64,000 nucleotides of DNA, taken from contig JBDHVC010000004.1 in the NCBI GenBank assembly GCA_039809495.1, forward strand, positions 1 to 64,000, read 5' to 3'. The position numbers and the translations under genes were made by a program. Position 1 is the first letter of the stretch, and each line of letters starts with the position of its first letter. The notes under the pieces were generated by a model, which made no database searches, was not told the origin of the DNA, and saw only the letters and a program-made list of their open reading frames with translations. Below, piece after piece: positions 45,858-61,376 of the stretch. The DNA is from JAFLCL01 sp039809495. GTDB lineage: Bacteria > Myxococcota_A > Polyangia > Polyangiales > Sandaracinaceae.

Positions 45858-47006
45858 GTGTACGCCCCTCGCCTTCGGCGCTCGAGCGCCTGGATCGGCC
45901 CGCTCGTCCTCGCGGCGCTCGCCACGCTCGGCTGCTCGTCCGCCGACGAACCTCACGATCGCGCCTCGCGCGAGCCCGCCGCCCCGTCGCCTCCCTCATC
46001 GCACGCGCCAACCGACGATCTCGCGCACGCGGGCGCGGCGAGCGACGCGCCGCTCGTCCGGAGCGAGCGCGCGATGATGGGCACGATCTACCGGATCGCG
46101 GTCGTGAGCGACGACGCGGCCAGCGCCCACGCGGCGATGGAGCGCGCGCTCGACGAGATCGCGCGCCTCGAGGACGTGCTGAGCGAGTGGCGCGAGGCGA
46201 GCGAGATCTCGCAGATCAACCGCGACGCCGGCCGCGAGCCCGTCCACGTCGGGCCCGAGACCCTCGCCGTGGTCGAGGCCGGCCTCCGGACGTCCGAGCG
46301 CACGGGCGGCGCGTTCGATCTCACGTGGGCGGCGCTGCGCGGGCTCTACCTCTTTCAGCCGGGCCAGGAGCACGTGCCGACGGATCAGGAGATCGAGCAG
46401 CGCCTCCCGCTCGTCGGGTACCGAGACCTCGTCGTCGATCACGCGGCGAGCACGGTGTTCCTGCGGCGCCCCGGGATGGCGATCGGGACGGGCGGCATCG
46501 CGAAGGGCTACGCGCTCGATCGCGCGCAGGCGCTCCTCGTCGAGGCGGGCTACCCGAACTTCATGATCTTCGGCGGCGGGCAGGTGCAATTGCACGGCAC
46601 ACGTGGGGGTCGAGCCTGGCGCGTCGGGATCCAGCACCCGCGCCGCGACGACTACATCGGCTCCTTCGAGGCGACGGACGCGGCGATCGCGACCTCGGGC
46701 GACTACGAGCACGCCTTCATCGACGCCGACGGACGGCGGTGGCACCACATCATCGATCTGCGGACGGGTCGCCCCGTCGAGGGCGTCGTGCAGGTGACCG
46801 TGCTCGCGCCGAGCGGCCTCGACGCCGACGCGATCAGCACGGGCTGCTTCGTGCTCGGCCCCGAGCGCTGCGTCGCGCTCTTCGCTCAGATGCCGGGCTA
46901 CGAGGCCGTCATCATCGACTCGGACATGCGCGTCCACATGACCCCGGGCGCCGAGCGCCGCGTCCACTTCCGCGCGCCCCTCCAAGACGGCCGCATCCCG
47001 ATGTGA
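45858..47006 (+). CDS. apbE: ApbE-like FAD:protein FMN transferase (lipoprotein)
   Basis: 382 aa. Signal with lipobox (LAALATLGC), then a Pro/Ala spacer, then the ApbE domain. Visible motifs: MMGTIYRIAVV, GGAFDLTWAAL, AIGTGGIAKGYALD, and SGDYEHAFIDADGRRWHHIIDLRTGRP. The family covalently attaches FMN to Thr of RnfG/NqrC-like proteins on the outer side of the membrane, with Mg2+. The start codon is GTG, with a TAGCCT (45846-45851) 6 nt before it. Divergent from recJ, 79 bp apart. No FMN acceptor gene is adjacent. Confidence 0.9.
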   Translation: MYAPRLRRSSAWIGPLVLAALATLGCSSADEPHDRASREPAAPSPPSSHAPTDDLAHAGAASDAPLVRSERAMMGTIYRIAVVSDDAASAHAAMERALDEIARLEDVLSEWREASEISQINRDAGREPVHVGPETLAVVEAGLRTSERTGGAFDLTWAALRGLYLFQPGQEHVPTDQEIEQRLPLVGYRDLVVDHAASTVFLRRPGMAIGTGGIAKGYALDRAQALLVEAGYPNFMIFGGGQVQLHGTRGGRAWRVGIQHPRRDDYIGSFEATDAAIATSGDYEHAFIDADGRRWHHIIDLRTGRPVEGVVQVTVLAPSGLDADAISTGCFVLGPERCVALFAQMPGYEAVIIDSDMRVHMTPGAERRVHFRAPLQDGRIPM

Positions 47007-47075
47007 TCGCGCGCCCCGCTTCGATCGACGCTCACCGCGAGCGCGCCGGCGCACCGAAGGGCTCGCGCGGCGGGC

Positions 47076-47127
47076 TTGACGACGCGGCGGCGACTCGACA
47101 TACACATATGCGAATAAGCGGATATGT
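47076..47127 (+). promoter_or_regulatory. Promoter and operator of the sahR-metH pair
   Basis: TTGACG (47076-47081) is followed at 17 bp by CATACA (47099-47104). Then ACATATGCG (47104-47112), spacer AATAAG, CGGATATGT (47119-47127), an inverted repeat with one mismatch that overlaps the expected start of transcription and the start codon at 47124. It is a clear AT-rich island in GC-rich DNA. A repressor here would block its own gene and metH. Confidence 0.65.
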
Positions 47128-48047
47128 CACGCCTCGCCCACACCGCGGAGGCGCTCTCGCTCCTCGGGGACGAGAGCCGCCTGCGCCTCCTGGCGCTGCT
47201 CGCCGAGCACGAGCTCAACGTGAGCGAGCTCGTCACCGTGACGGGCATCGCGCAGTCGCGCGTCTCGACGCACCTCCGGAGGCTGCGCGAGGCGGGCATC
47301 GTCCACGACCGGCGCGAGGGGCGAGAGAGCCTCTATCGGCTCACGGGCGGCGCACTCCCGAAGGGCGCGGAGGCGCTGATCGAGGCGCTCCGAGGCTCCG
47401 AGGATCCGACGCTCGCGGGCGATCGGGAGCGCCTGCGCGCGATCGACAAGGAGCGCCTGCTCGGGCGCGGCGCGTACGCGCCAGGCCGAACGTGGCGCTC
47501 GCTCGCGAGCGGCCTCGCGGGGCTCCTCGAGCTCGGCGACGTGCTCGACGTAGGCCTCGGCGACGGCGCGGTGGCCGAGCTCATCGCGCCCTACGCGCGC
47601 TCCATCGAGGGCGTCGATCTCGACGAGCGCGCGCTCGCGCTCGCGAAGGCGCGCCTCGCGCCGCATCGGCACGTCCGCGTCCAGCCCGGCGACGCCGAGG
47701 CCCTCCCCTTCGAGGGGGAGCGCTTCGACGCCGCGCTCCTCTTCCACACGCTGACCTACACGGAGCGCCCTTCGCGCGCCGTCGCCGAGTGCGCGCGCGT
47801 GCTCCGGCCTGGCGGCCGCCTCGTCACGCTCTGCCTCGATCGGCACGAGGAGCGCGAGCTCACGGCGCGCTACGGCGAGCGCCACCCCGGCTTCGGCGTG
47901 AAGGAGCTCGCGGGGATGCTCCGCGCGGCGAGGCTCTCCCTGGAGCACGCCTACGTCGCCTCGCGCGAGCCCAAGCCGCCCTACTTCCAGACGGTCCTCG
48001 CCGTCGCTCAGAAGCCCTCGCGCGCCCACCGCGCGCCCCGAACCTGA
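47124..48047 (+). CDS. sahR: ArsR-family regulator fused to a SAM-binding methyltransferase domain (SahR-like)
   Basis: 307 aa. The ArsR helix-turn-helix is at residues 5-75 (LLGDESRLRLLALLAEHELNV, VTGIAQSRVSTHLRRLREAGI). A class I methyltransferase fold follows with the SAM loop LDVGLGDGAVAEL, then ARVLRPGGRLVTLCLD. SahR regulators of proteobacteria have this layout; they sense S-adenosylhomocysteine and control methionine-cycle genes, often lying next to metH. The same gene order here supports the call. The nine-nucleotide gap to metH indicates one transcript. It could instead be an enzyme; residues for a methyl acceptor cannot be judged. Confidence 0.82.
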   Translation: MSRLAHTAEALSLLGDESRLRLLALLAEHELNVSELVTVTGIAQSRVSTHLRRLREAGIVHDRREGRESLYRLTGGALPKGAEALIEALRGSEDPTLAGDRERLRAIDKERLLGRGAYAPGRTWRSLASGLAGLLELGDVLDVGLGDGAVAELIAPYARSIEGVDLDERALALAKARLAPHRHVRVQPGDAEALPFEGERFDAALLFHTLTYTERPSRAVAECARVLRPGGRLVTLCLDRHEERELTARYGERHPGFGVKELAGMLRAARLSLEHAYVASREPKPPYFQTVLAVAQKPSRAHRAPRT

Positions 48048-48056
48048 GGTCCCCCG

Positions 48057-51906
<3,850 letters not shown>

Positions 51907-51908
<2 letters not shown>

Positions 51909-51926
51909 GCCCACCACCGCGGGCTC
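51907..51926 (+). terminator. Short hairpin after metH
   Basis: GAGCCC, 8-nt loop, GGGCTC, overlapping the end of the metH stop codon. A 6-bp stem without T-run, so only a weak candidate. Confidence 0.4.
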
Positions 51927-52024
51927 GAGCCGTCTCCGAGGGCGCTCGCCCCCATGTCACCTCGCGCCTTTCGCCGGCTCGCGATTCACGCTAGATTGTT
52001 CGCTTCGCCGTCCCTTGGAGGCTC

Positions 52025-53728
52025 ATGATGTCGATGCTCGGCCGTGCTTCTCTCTTCGCCTCGGTCCTCGCCGCAGGCGCGCTTACGCTCGCGACGCCCG
52101 CCGCGGCCCAGACCTGCTCGCCGACGTCGGGAGGGGGCTGGCACTACGACCCAGCCGGCTCGACGCCGGGCTGCGTCCCGCTCCTCCCGCCCCCCGGCGG
52201 GACGGTGACGGGCACGCTCGCCGGCAACGACGACGGGTCGACGCCGACCATCTCCCTCGCCAGCGCGTTCCCCGGAGGGCTGAACTTCTTCGGCGGGCCG
52301 TTCACCTCCGTCGTCGTGAACAACAACGGCAACGTCACCTTCGGCGGCAGCCTCTACACCTACACGCCGCGACCCTTCCCCATCCCCCGCGACGGCAGCA
52401 CCTCCTACCCCATGATCGCGCCCTACTGGGCCGACATCGACACGCGCGGTGGCGGCGCGCCCAGCCGCAACTACGTCTGGTACTACCTCGAGCCGGGGCG
52501 GATGATCGTCACGTGGAGCGAGACCGGCTACTACAACACGCACGACGATCGGAAGATGTCGATCCAGCTCATCATCACGAACGCCGCCGGGTGTGGGACG
52601 GGCGACTTCGACGTCGAATTCCGCTACAACAAGTGTGAGTGGACGACGGGCGACGCGAGCGGGGGCTCGCGCGGCTTCGGCGGGACGCCCGCGCAGGTCG
52701 GCTTCGACGCGCTCAACGGGCGCGACTACGTCGCCGTCCCGCGCTCGGGCACGATGGCGATCCTCGACCAGTGCACGACGAGCAACGTCGGCATGCCGGG
52801 CGTGTGGCGCTTCAGCGTGCATGGCGGCGTCGTCTCGTGCCCCGGCACCGGCACCCCCTGCGACACGGGGATGCTCGGCGCGTGCGGGATCGGCGTGACC
52901 CAGTGCATCGCGAGCGGCACGAGCTGCGTGCCGGTGGGGACGCCGAGCGCCGAGCGCTGTGACGGCGTCGACAACGACTGTAACGGCAGCGTGGACGAGG
53001 GCGAGGGGCTCTGCCCGCCGACGACCGTCTGCTACCAGGGCGCGTGTGTGCCGCCGTGCTTCGAGGGTGCGTGCCCCACCGGGCAGGTCTGCGCCGAGGG
53101 AGGCACCTGCGTGGACGCCGCCTGCATCGGCGTGACGTGTCCGGCCAACCAGCGCTGCCGCGGCGGCTCTTGCGTGGACGCGTGCGACGGCGTCACCTGC
53201 CCGCACGCCGAGCAGTGCATCGCCGGCCGCTGCATCACGCTCTGCGACGTCATCACCTGCGGCGAGGGCGAGGTCTGTCAGGACGGCGTCTGCCAGCCGG
53301 ACTGCACCTGCCACCCCTGCCCGGCCGGCTCGACGTGCTTGGCGGACGGGAGCTGCTCGGTCCCCGGCTGCGACCTCGTCCACTGCGGGCCGGGTGAGTA
53401 CTGCGAGGGCGGCTCCTGCTACGACGCGTGCGCCGGCGCCACGTGCCCCGAGGGTCAGCGGTGCGAGCTCGGCCACTGCATCGACGGCCCCGCGACGCCG
53501 GACGCCGGTATCCCGACCGACGTCGACGCCGGGACGATCCCCGAGGGGATCGACGCGGCGATCACGCTGATCGACGCCTCGCACGGCGAGCCCGACGCGG
53601 GTCGGAGCCGGCGGCGTGGCGGAGGCTCGGACTGCGGCTGTCGAGTAGCCTCGAGCCGCGCTCCGGCGCCCGCGTGGCTGCTCGGGCTCGGCGCGCTCGC
53701 GTTCGCGCTCTGGCGCCGCCGCCGCTGA
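52025..53728 (+). CDS. Secreted NIDO-domain, Cys-rich protein with MYXO-CTERM sorting tail
   Basis: 567 aa. Signal peptide to about residue 28 (LTLATPAAAQ). A nidogen-like domain spans about 60-250 (GGPFTSVVVNNNGNVTFGG, PMIAPYWADIDTRG, ITNAAGCGTGDFDVEF). At about 311 a MopE-type motif CDGVDNDCNGSVDEGEG follows. Next is a long Cys-rich EGF-like array (about 325-490) of repeating C-x-G-x-x-C units. The end is DCGCRVASS, a hydrophobic helix (AWLLGLGALAFALW) and RRRR: the myxobacterial MYXO-CTERM cell-surface sorting tag. Adhesion or matrix binding is likely; that is inference. GGAGG is 3 nt before the ATG. Confidence 0.88.
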   Translation: MMSMLGRASLFASVLAAGALTLATPAAAQTCSPTSGGGWHYDPAGSTPGCVPLLPPPGGTVTGTLAGNDDGSTPTISLASAFPGGLNFFGGPFTSVVVNNNGNVTFGGSLYTYTPRPFPIPRDGSTSYPMIAPYWADIDTRGGGAPSRNYVWYYLEPGRMIVTWSETGYYNTHDDRKMSIQLIITNAAGCGTGDFDVEFRYNKCEWTTGDASGGSRGFGGTPAQVGFDALNGRDYVAVPRSGTMAILDQCTTSNVGMPGVWRFSVHGGVVSCPGTGTPCDTGMLGACGIGVTQCIASGTSCVPVGTPSAERCDGVDNDCNGSVDEGEGLCPPTTVCYQGACVPPCFEGACPTGQVCAEGGTCVDAACIGVTCPANQRCRGGSCVDACDGVTCPHAEQCIAGRCITLCDVITCGEGEVCQDGVCQPDCTCHPCPAGSTCLADGSCSVPGCDLVHCGPGEYCEGGSCYDACAGATCPEGQRCELGHCIDGPATPDAGIPTDVDAGTIPEGIDAAITLIDASHGEPDAGRSRRRGGGSDCGCRVASSRAPAPAWLLGLGALAFALWRRRR

Positions 53729-53734
53729 TCGGGC

Positions 53735-53761
53735 GGGCCGAGCGATCCGCTTGCTCGGCCC
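53735..53761 (+). terminator. Hairpin after the MYXO-CTERM gene
   Basis: GGGCCGAGC, 9-nt loop, GCTCGGCCC: a perfect 9-bp stem 6 nt after the stop, followed by TCCCCCC. Confidence 0.6.
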
Positions 53762-53818
53762 TCCCCCCGACCTCGTCCCCTCTCCACCCATCTCGCCCCA
53801 AGCTCGCGGGAGCCTGCC

Positions 53819-54529
53819 ATGACGTTGCGTTTCTTCGGTTCGACGACCCTCGCGCTCGCGCTCGCCCTCGGCGGCTGTGGCGATCCCGATCACCCCGATC
53901 GTGACAGCGGCGTCGGGCCCGGCATCGACGCGAACGTCACGGTGCTCCCCGACGGCAACGTGGTCGGCGTCGACGCCGCCTTCCCGCCCGGCGTCGACGC
54001 GAACGTGTGCATCCCCACCTTCGAGATCTGCGGCAACGGCATCGACGAGAACTGCGACGGCCACGAGGTCTCCTGCGGCAACACGGACGGCGACTTCTTC
54101 GACGCGTGCCGGCCCGGCCAGGCGCCTCCCGCGTGCGACTGCGACGACGAGGATCCGAACATCTTCCCGGGCGCGCCGGAGGTGTGTAACGGCAAGGACG
54201 ACGACTGCGATGGCCGCATCGACGAGTCGGCGAGCTGCCACCCGGAGTGTGCTGCGCTCGGCGGTCAGGCCGATCTCTTCACCGTCGATGGGCGCTGCGT
54301 GTGCAGCACCGAGGGCGCGGGCGACGCGGCGTGCGGAGCGGGGCGCACCTGCTGCTCGGACGGCTGCGTCGACACGCAGACCGACTTCGACAACTGCGGC
54401 GCCTGCAACGCCGGCTGCGCTTGTGGCACCGACCGCTGCACGGCGGGCCAATGCCGCTGCGGCACGGGCCCGGCCTGTGATTTCGTCTACGCGTGCTCGG
54501 CTGGCGCGTGCACCGGCTCGACCTGCTGA
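53819..54529 (+). CDS. Lipoprotein with MopE-type metal-binding motifs
   Basis: 236 aa. Lipobox ALGGC with Cys20. The mature part is Asp/Val-rich, then has CGNGIDENCDGHE, CDCDDEDPNIFPGAPEVC and CNGKDDDCDGRIDES, the motif set of MopE-like myxobacterial surface proteins (putative metal binding). A Cys-rich C-terminal half follows with many C-x-C pairs (GACNAGCACGTDRCTAG). It lies 90 bp after the NIDO-domain gene and shares its motif class, so the two may act at the cell surface together. Confidence 0.82.
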   Translation: MTLRFFGSTTLALALALGGCGDPDHPDRDSGVGPGIDANVTVLPDGNVVGVDAAFPPGVDANVCIPTFEICGNGIDENCDGHEVSCGNTDGDFFDACRPGQAPPACDCDDEDPNIFPGAPEVCNGKDDDCDGRIDESASCHPECAALGGQADLFTVDGRCVCSTEGAGDAACGAGRTCCSDGCVDTQTDFDNCGACNAGCACGTDRCTAGQCRCGTGPACDFVYACSAGACTGSTC

Positions 54530-54574
54530 CAGCGCGCGCGTCGGGTCAATTCGGCTCGGGCGAGCGTCCTACCG

Positions 54575-54588
54575 GCCCCGATCGGGGC
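54575..54588. repeat. Perfect 14-bp palindrome in the 54.5-54.7 kb island
   Basis: GCCCCGATCGGGGC, about 45 nt after the stop at 54529. Possible terminator with loop GATC. Confidence 0.6.
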
Positions 54589-54599
54589 TATGACGAGGC

Positions 54600-54633
54600 G
54601 TGAGAGAGGGGCCGCGCCGAGCCCCTCCCTCAC
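54600..54633. repeat. Hairpin in the 54.5-54.7 kb island
   Basis: GTGAGAGAGGGG and CCCCTCCCTCAC (one mismatch, loop of 10). The right arm starts the 17-mer CCCTCCCTCACGCCGAG shared with 43987-44003. Confidence 0.6.
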
Positions 54634-54659
54634 GCCGAGCCATCGCACCGTCTGCGGGG

Positions 54660-54683
54660 CGGATCGCGTCGAGCGAGGCGCGC
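54660..54683 (-). repeat. Dispersed 3'-end repeat, copy 5
   Basis: On the minus strand: GCGCGCCTCGCTCGACG then CGATCCG, one base from copy 1. It lies 47 nt past the end of the minus-strand lipoprotein gene that stops at 54730. Confidence 0.65.
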
Positions 54684-54688
54684 TCTCA

Positions 54689-54716
54689 GCGCCGCATGCA
54701 GCGCCCCATGCGGCGC
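54689..54716. terminator. Hairpin beside the minus-strand lipoprotein gene
   Basis: GCGCCGCATG, 8-nt loop, CATGCGGCGC: a perfect 10-bp stem. Two further CATG-containing units follow (to 54740). It may end transcripts of the gene at 54730. Confidence 0.6.
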
Positions 54717-54729
54717 CGCATGGCGCGCC

Positions 54730-55158
54730 TCATGGGGCGCTCCACCCCGACGAGCTCACGTCGATCGTGTAGACGCCGCCCGCGTCGAACATCTGGTTGC
54801 GCCACTCCTTCGAGTTCCCGCTCTGATCGACGACCCGCAGATCCCAGCCGCCGGGCGCGATGTTCGAGATGGTGAACGTCTGGCCGACGGCGAGCACGCT
54901 CGAGCCGAGCAGGTCCTGCCCCCACGTCGACTGCGTCACGGGGCTCATGTAGATGTAGAAGATCGGCTCGTTCGACGCGTTCGTGATGTGGAGCGTCGCC
55001 ACCCCACCTCCGGGAGAAGCCACGACCTGACCGCTCGCGGGCGCGTACTGCACCTGGGTCGCCTGGCGATGGCAGCCAGAGGCGAAGAGCGACGTGACGA
55101 GCGCCACGGACGCGATGAGGAGCGTGTCTCGGATCAGCGAACGACGTGAGGTGTGCAT
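54730..55158 (-). CDS. Small exported lipoprotein of unknown function
   Basis: 142 aa. AAGGAG precedes the ATG at 55158 with about 9 nt spacing, so the longer open frame upstream is not used. The lipobox LFASGC places Cys29. The mature domain (NASNEPIFYIYMSPVTQ, WGQDLLGSSVLAVGQTFTI, GGWDLRVVDQSGNSKEW) is a compact all-beta fold. Its pattern of Trp-Gly-x-Asp-Leu-Leu-Gly and Asp-Leu-Arg-Val-Val-Asp recurs in small secreted proteins of other bacteria. Function unknown. Divergent from the metal efflux operon. Confidence 0.75.
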   Translation of the reverse strand: MHTSRRSLIRDTLLIASVALVTSLFASGCHRQATQVQYAPASGQVVASPGGGVATLHITNASNEPIFYIYMSPVTQSTWGQDLLGSSVLAVGQTFTISNIAPGGWDLRVVDQSGNSKEWRNQMFDAGGVYTIDVSSSGWSAP

Positions 55159-55226
55159 GCGGGCGTCTCCTTGGTTGAGTGTGTCTGGCCCAGCCAGGCT
55201 CGATGATAGAGGAATCCGGGAATGGC

Positions 55227-55241
55227 CCGATCGACGATCGG
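55227..55241. promoter_or_regulatory. Palindrome upstream of the metal efflux operon
   Basis: CCGATCGACGATCGG is an odd-length perfect palindrome (7-bp arms) in the gap between the divergent lipoprotein gene and the efflux operon, 50 bp before the -35 element. A candidate metalloregulator site. Confidence 0.4.
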
Positions 55242-55290
55242 CGTGACGGCGTGAGTTCGGTCCTCCCGCCGTCGTTCTACCGCGCACGCG

Positions 55291-55319
55291 TTGCCGATCT
55301 CCCCCGAGCCGCTCATAAT
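55291..55319 (+). promoter_or_regulatory. Promoter of the metal efflux operon
   Basis: TTGCCG (55291-55296), 17 bp, CATAAT (55314-55319). One of the closest matches to a sigma-70 promoter seen in the window. The ATG is at 55331, so the 5' leader would be only a few nucleotides long. Confidence 0.6.
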
Positions 55320-55330
55320 CCGACGCTCCG

Positions 55331-55678
55331 ATGTTCGCTGGACGAAGAGCGCGGTCGCTGCGTGTGTTCGTCGCCGCCTTCACGCTCTTCGTGATCACGC
55401 CGGGCGCGACGGAGGCGCTCGAGGATCTCGTCCACTACGCGGCCTACGGGGACTCGCTCCACGACGCTGGGCACGAGAGCGCGCACCACTGTTGCTCCGG
55501 CGCGTTCCACGTCTGCGGTTGCCACACCCACCAGATCGCCACCCCGCCGAGCCCGCACGTGCTCGGCGCGCCGGAGCGGTTCGAGGGTTGGGCGCGGAGC
55601 GTGTGGCCCGAGCCTTCGCGCTCGGGGGGACCGAGCGACGATCACGCGCGCGAGCTGCGCCGACCTCCCGCAGCCTGA
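55331..55678 (+). CDS. Small exported His/Cys-rich protein at the head of the metal efflux operon
   Basis: 115 aa. Signal-like N-terminus (RVFVAAFTLFVITPGA), then a His/Cys cluster in residues 40-70: HDAGHESAHHCCSG, FHVCGCHTHQ. These are good ligands for soft metal ions. The C-terminal 40 residues are Pro/Arg-rich and look disordered. It lies 121 bp before a CzcC-like gene and directly behind the operon promoter. A periplasmic metal sensor or buffer is likely; that is inference. Comparable small proteins occur ahead of some czc/cus operons. Confidence 0.7.
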   Translation: MFAGRRARSLRVFVAAFTLFVITPGATEALEDLVHYAAYGDSLHDAGHESAHHCCSGAFHVCGCHTHQIATPPSPHVLGAPERFEGWARSVWPEPSRSGGPSDDHARELRRPPAA

Positions 55679-55799
55679 TCGGGCCCGACGAAGGGAGTCG
55701 TCCGTCCGCCCCTCGGCGAGCGGCGAACGTCCGTCGAGCCCCCTCACGCGAGCGGAACGCGACCCGCGGGCGTCGCGGACGGTTGGCCAGGAGGTCGTC

Positions 55800-57083
55800 A
55801 TGTCTCTCGGGAGTGGTCTGAGGGCGGCGTCGTGTACGCTGGCTCTCTTGGGATGGAGCGCGAGCGCCTCCGCGAACGCGGCGTCGCTCCGCGAGGTGCT
55901 CGATCATGCCGACGCGCACGCGCCGGCGATCGTCGTCGCGCGCGCGCGGATCGACGAGGGGAGCGGCGCTCGACGCGCGGCGGAGCGGCTCTTGAGCGCG
56001 CCCTTCTCCGTGTCGGTCGCAGCGGGGCCGCGCGTCGGGGGAGACGCCGTCGACGCCGATCTGCTCCTCTCGCTCACGCAGCCGCTCGAGGTCGCGGGCG
56101 AGCGCGGCGCGCGGATCGAGGCGGCCCAGCGCCTCACCGAGCGCCTCGAGGCGGAGCTCGACGCCGTCCGCTGGGAGGTCCATCGGGACGTCCACTACGG
56201 CTTCCACCGCGCGATCGAGGCGCGCCTCCGATCCGAAGCGGCGGGTCGCAGGCGCGCGCTCGCGGAGCACCTCGTCGACATCGCGAGGCGCAGGCGTGAC
56301 GCGGGAGACATCGCGGACCTCGACGTCCGCATGGCGGAGGCCGAGCTCGCGAGCGCCCGGCAGGAGCAGCTGCGAGCCGACGGCGACCTCATCGACGCAC
56401 GGCTCGCGCTCGCCGAGCTCGCCGGTTGGCCCGCGGAGACGCCGCCCGACCCGGCCGGTGGCCTCGAGGAGCCCGACATCGCGATCGACGACGCGACCTT
56501 GGTCTCCTACGCCCTGCGCGGCCACCCCGCGCTCGTCGCGCTCGACGCGCGCGTCGAGGAGAGCGAGGCCGCCGTGCGGCTCTCGGACGTCGAGGCGGCG
56601 CCCAACCTCGACGTCGGCGTGAGCTTCGCCCGCGAGGGGGCGCCCGCGGGCCCGCCGAACTACATCGCGATGCTGACGCTCGGAGCGCCGCTCCCGGTGT
56701 GGAACCCCAATTCGCAGGCGCGAGAGCGGGCCCGCGCCGATCGCTCGGTCGCCCGAGCCGAGCGCGACGCCCTGCGCGCCGCGATCGGCACCCGCGTGCT
56801 CCGCGCCGCGGCGACGCTGCGCGCGAGCCGAGCGCGCATCGACATCTTCGTCCGCGACGTCCTGCCAAACCTCGAGGCGAACCTCACCCTCCTCGAGCGC
56901 GGGTTCGACGTCGGCGAGCTCGGCGCCCTCGAGGTCGCCGCGGCCACGCGCCGCGTCCTCGACGTCCAGAGCGACGCGCTCGACGCCTTCGCGGAGTACC
57001 ACCGCGCGCTCGCGGATCTCGAGGCCGAGGTCGGCCGCGAGGTCGTCGACGACGACGCGCACGAGCGCGGAGGTACGCCATGA
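55800..57083 (+). CDS. czcC: TolC-family outer-membrane efflux protein (CzcC-like)
   Basis: 427 aa. Signal peptide (LALLGWSASASANA), then two OEP repeats of coiled-coil helices: LREVLDHADAHAPAIVVARARIDEG begins the first, YALRGHPALVALDARVEESEAAVRLSDVEAAPNLDVGVSF-type sequence the second. It should form the trimeric outer-membrane duct of the tripartite pump. AGGAGG lies about 5 nt before the ATG. Its stop overlaps the next start by ATGA. Confidence 0.9.
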   Translation: MSLGSGLRAASCTLALLGWSASASANAASLREVLDHADAHAPAIVVARARIDEGSGARRAAERLLSAPFSVSVAAGPRVGGDAVDADLLLSLTQPLEVAGERGARIEAAQRLTERLEAELDAVRWEVHRDVHYGFHRAIEARLRSEAAGRRRALAEHLVDIARRRRDAGDIADLDVRMAEAELASARQEQLRADGDLIDARLALAELAGWPAETPPDPAGGLEEPDIAIDDATLVSYALRGHPALVALDARVEESEAAVRLSDVEAAPNLDVGVSFAREGAPAGPPNYIAMLTLGAPLPVWNPNSQARERARADRSVARAERDALRAAIGTRVLRAAATLRASRARIDIFVRDVLPNLEANLTLLERGFDVGELGALEVAAATRRVLDVQSDALDAFAEYHRALADLEAEVGREVVDDDAHERGGTP

Positions 57084-58240
57084 GCGCCCACCGACGTCTC
57101 TTCGTCACCGCGCTCGCGCTGGGAGCGTCGATCGCGATCGGCTGCGGCGCGGACGCCCGCGCCAACGAGCACGGTCCCGATCACGCCGAGCCGGACGAGG
57201 GCCACCCGCGCGAGGTCCGGCTCGATCCGAGCGCGCTCGCTCGCGCCGGGATCGAACTCGGCGCCGTCGAGCGCTCGGAGCTCGGCGGCGGGACGCTGGT
57301 CCCGGCGGAGGTCGAGCCCGATCCCGCGTTCACGGCGCACGTCTCGGCGATCGTCGCGAGCCGGATCAGCGCCGTCGAGGTGCGCCTCGGTGATCGGGTC
57401 CGAGCCGGACAGCGGCTGGCCGTCCTCGCGAGCTCCGACGTCGGGACTTCGCGCGCGGCGCTCGCGGAGGCGCGCGTGCGACGCGACGCGGCCCGCGAGG
57501 CCCGCGATCGACAGGCGCAGCTCGTCGAGGCCGGGATCGCCGCGCGGCGCGGGCTGGTCGAGGCCGAGGCGCAGCTCGCCGCGATCGAGGCCGAGATCCG
57601 CGGCCTCTCGGGCGGGCTCGACGTGATCGGCCGAGGCGGCGGCGCCTCCGCCTTCATGACGGCGCCGATCGACGGCGTGATCGTCACACTCCACGCGACC
57701 GTCGGCGAGGTGGTCGAGCCGGGCGCCTCCCTCTTCACGATCACCGATCCGAGCCACGTCTGGGTGGTCGGGCACCTGCCCGAGCTCGACCTCGCGCTCG
57801 CGGAGGTCGGCGTCGCCGGCACCCTGCTCGTCCCAGCGCTCCCGGGGCGTCGCTGGCGTGGTCACGTGGACTTCGTCGCGCCGGCGCTCGATCCCGAGAC
57901 CCGCACGCTCCGCCTCCGCTTTCACCTCGACGAGCCGGATCCGGCGCTCCGAGCGGGCCTCTTCGGGCGCGTCATGCTCGCCCCGCCGAGCGCCGCGGAC
58001 GCCCCGCTCGTGATCCCGAGCACCGCCCTCGCGCGCATCGACGGCCTCGACGTCGTCTTCGTCCCCTCCGACGCGAGCGGGCTCGCCTTTCGCCCGGTGC
58101 CCGTGCAGCTCGGCCGGCGAGACGGCGAGCTCTTCGAGGTGACGAGCGGCCTCGAGGAGGGCGAACGCGTCGTCCTGCGCGGCGCCTTCACGCTGAGGAG
58201 CGAGCTCGCCCGCGACGAGCTCGCCGGCCACGAGGACTGA
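57080..58240 (+). CDS. czcB: RND efflux periplasmic adaptor (CzcB-like)
   Basis: 386 aa membrane-fusion protein. Lipobox-like SIAIGC, His-rich start (NEHGPDHAEPDEGH), then the adaptor fold: AIVASRISAVEVRLGDRVRAGQRLAVL (lipoyl half), a hairpin of helices, then MTAPIDGVIVTLHATVGEVVEPG (second lipoyl half) and beta barrel. It joins the inner-membrane pump to the outer duct. ATGA overlap with czcC upstream; czcA starts 1 nt after its stop. Confidence 0.9.
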   Translation: MSAHRRLFVTALALGASIAIGCGADARANEHGPDHAEPDEGHPREVRLDPSALARAGIELGAVERSELGGGTLVPAEVEPDPAFTAHVSAIVASRISAVEVRLGDRVRAGQRLAVLASSDVGTSRAALAEARVRRDAAREARDRQAQLVEAGIAARRGLVEAEAQLAAIEAEIRGLSGGLDVIGRGGGASAFMTAPIDGVIVTLHATVGEVVEPGASLFTITDPSHVWVVGHLPELDLALAEVGVAGTLLVPALPGRRWRGHVDFVAPALDPETRTLRLRFHLDEPDPALRAGLFGRVMLAPPSAADAPLVIPSTALARIDGLDVVFVPSDASGLAFRPVPVQLGRRDGELFEVTSGLEEGERVVLRGAFTLRSELARDELAGHED

Positions 58241-58241
58241 C

Positions 58242-61372
<3,131 letters not shown>

Positions 61373-61376
<4 letters not shown>

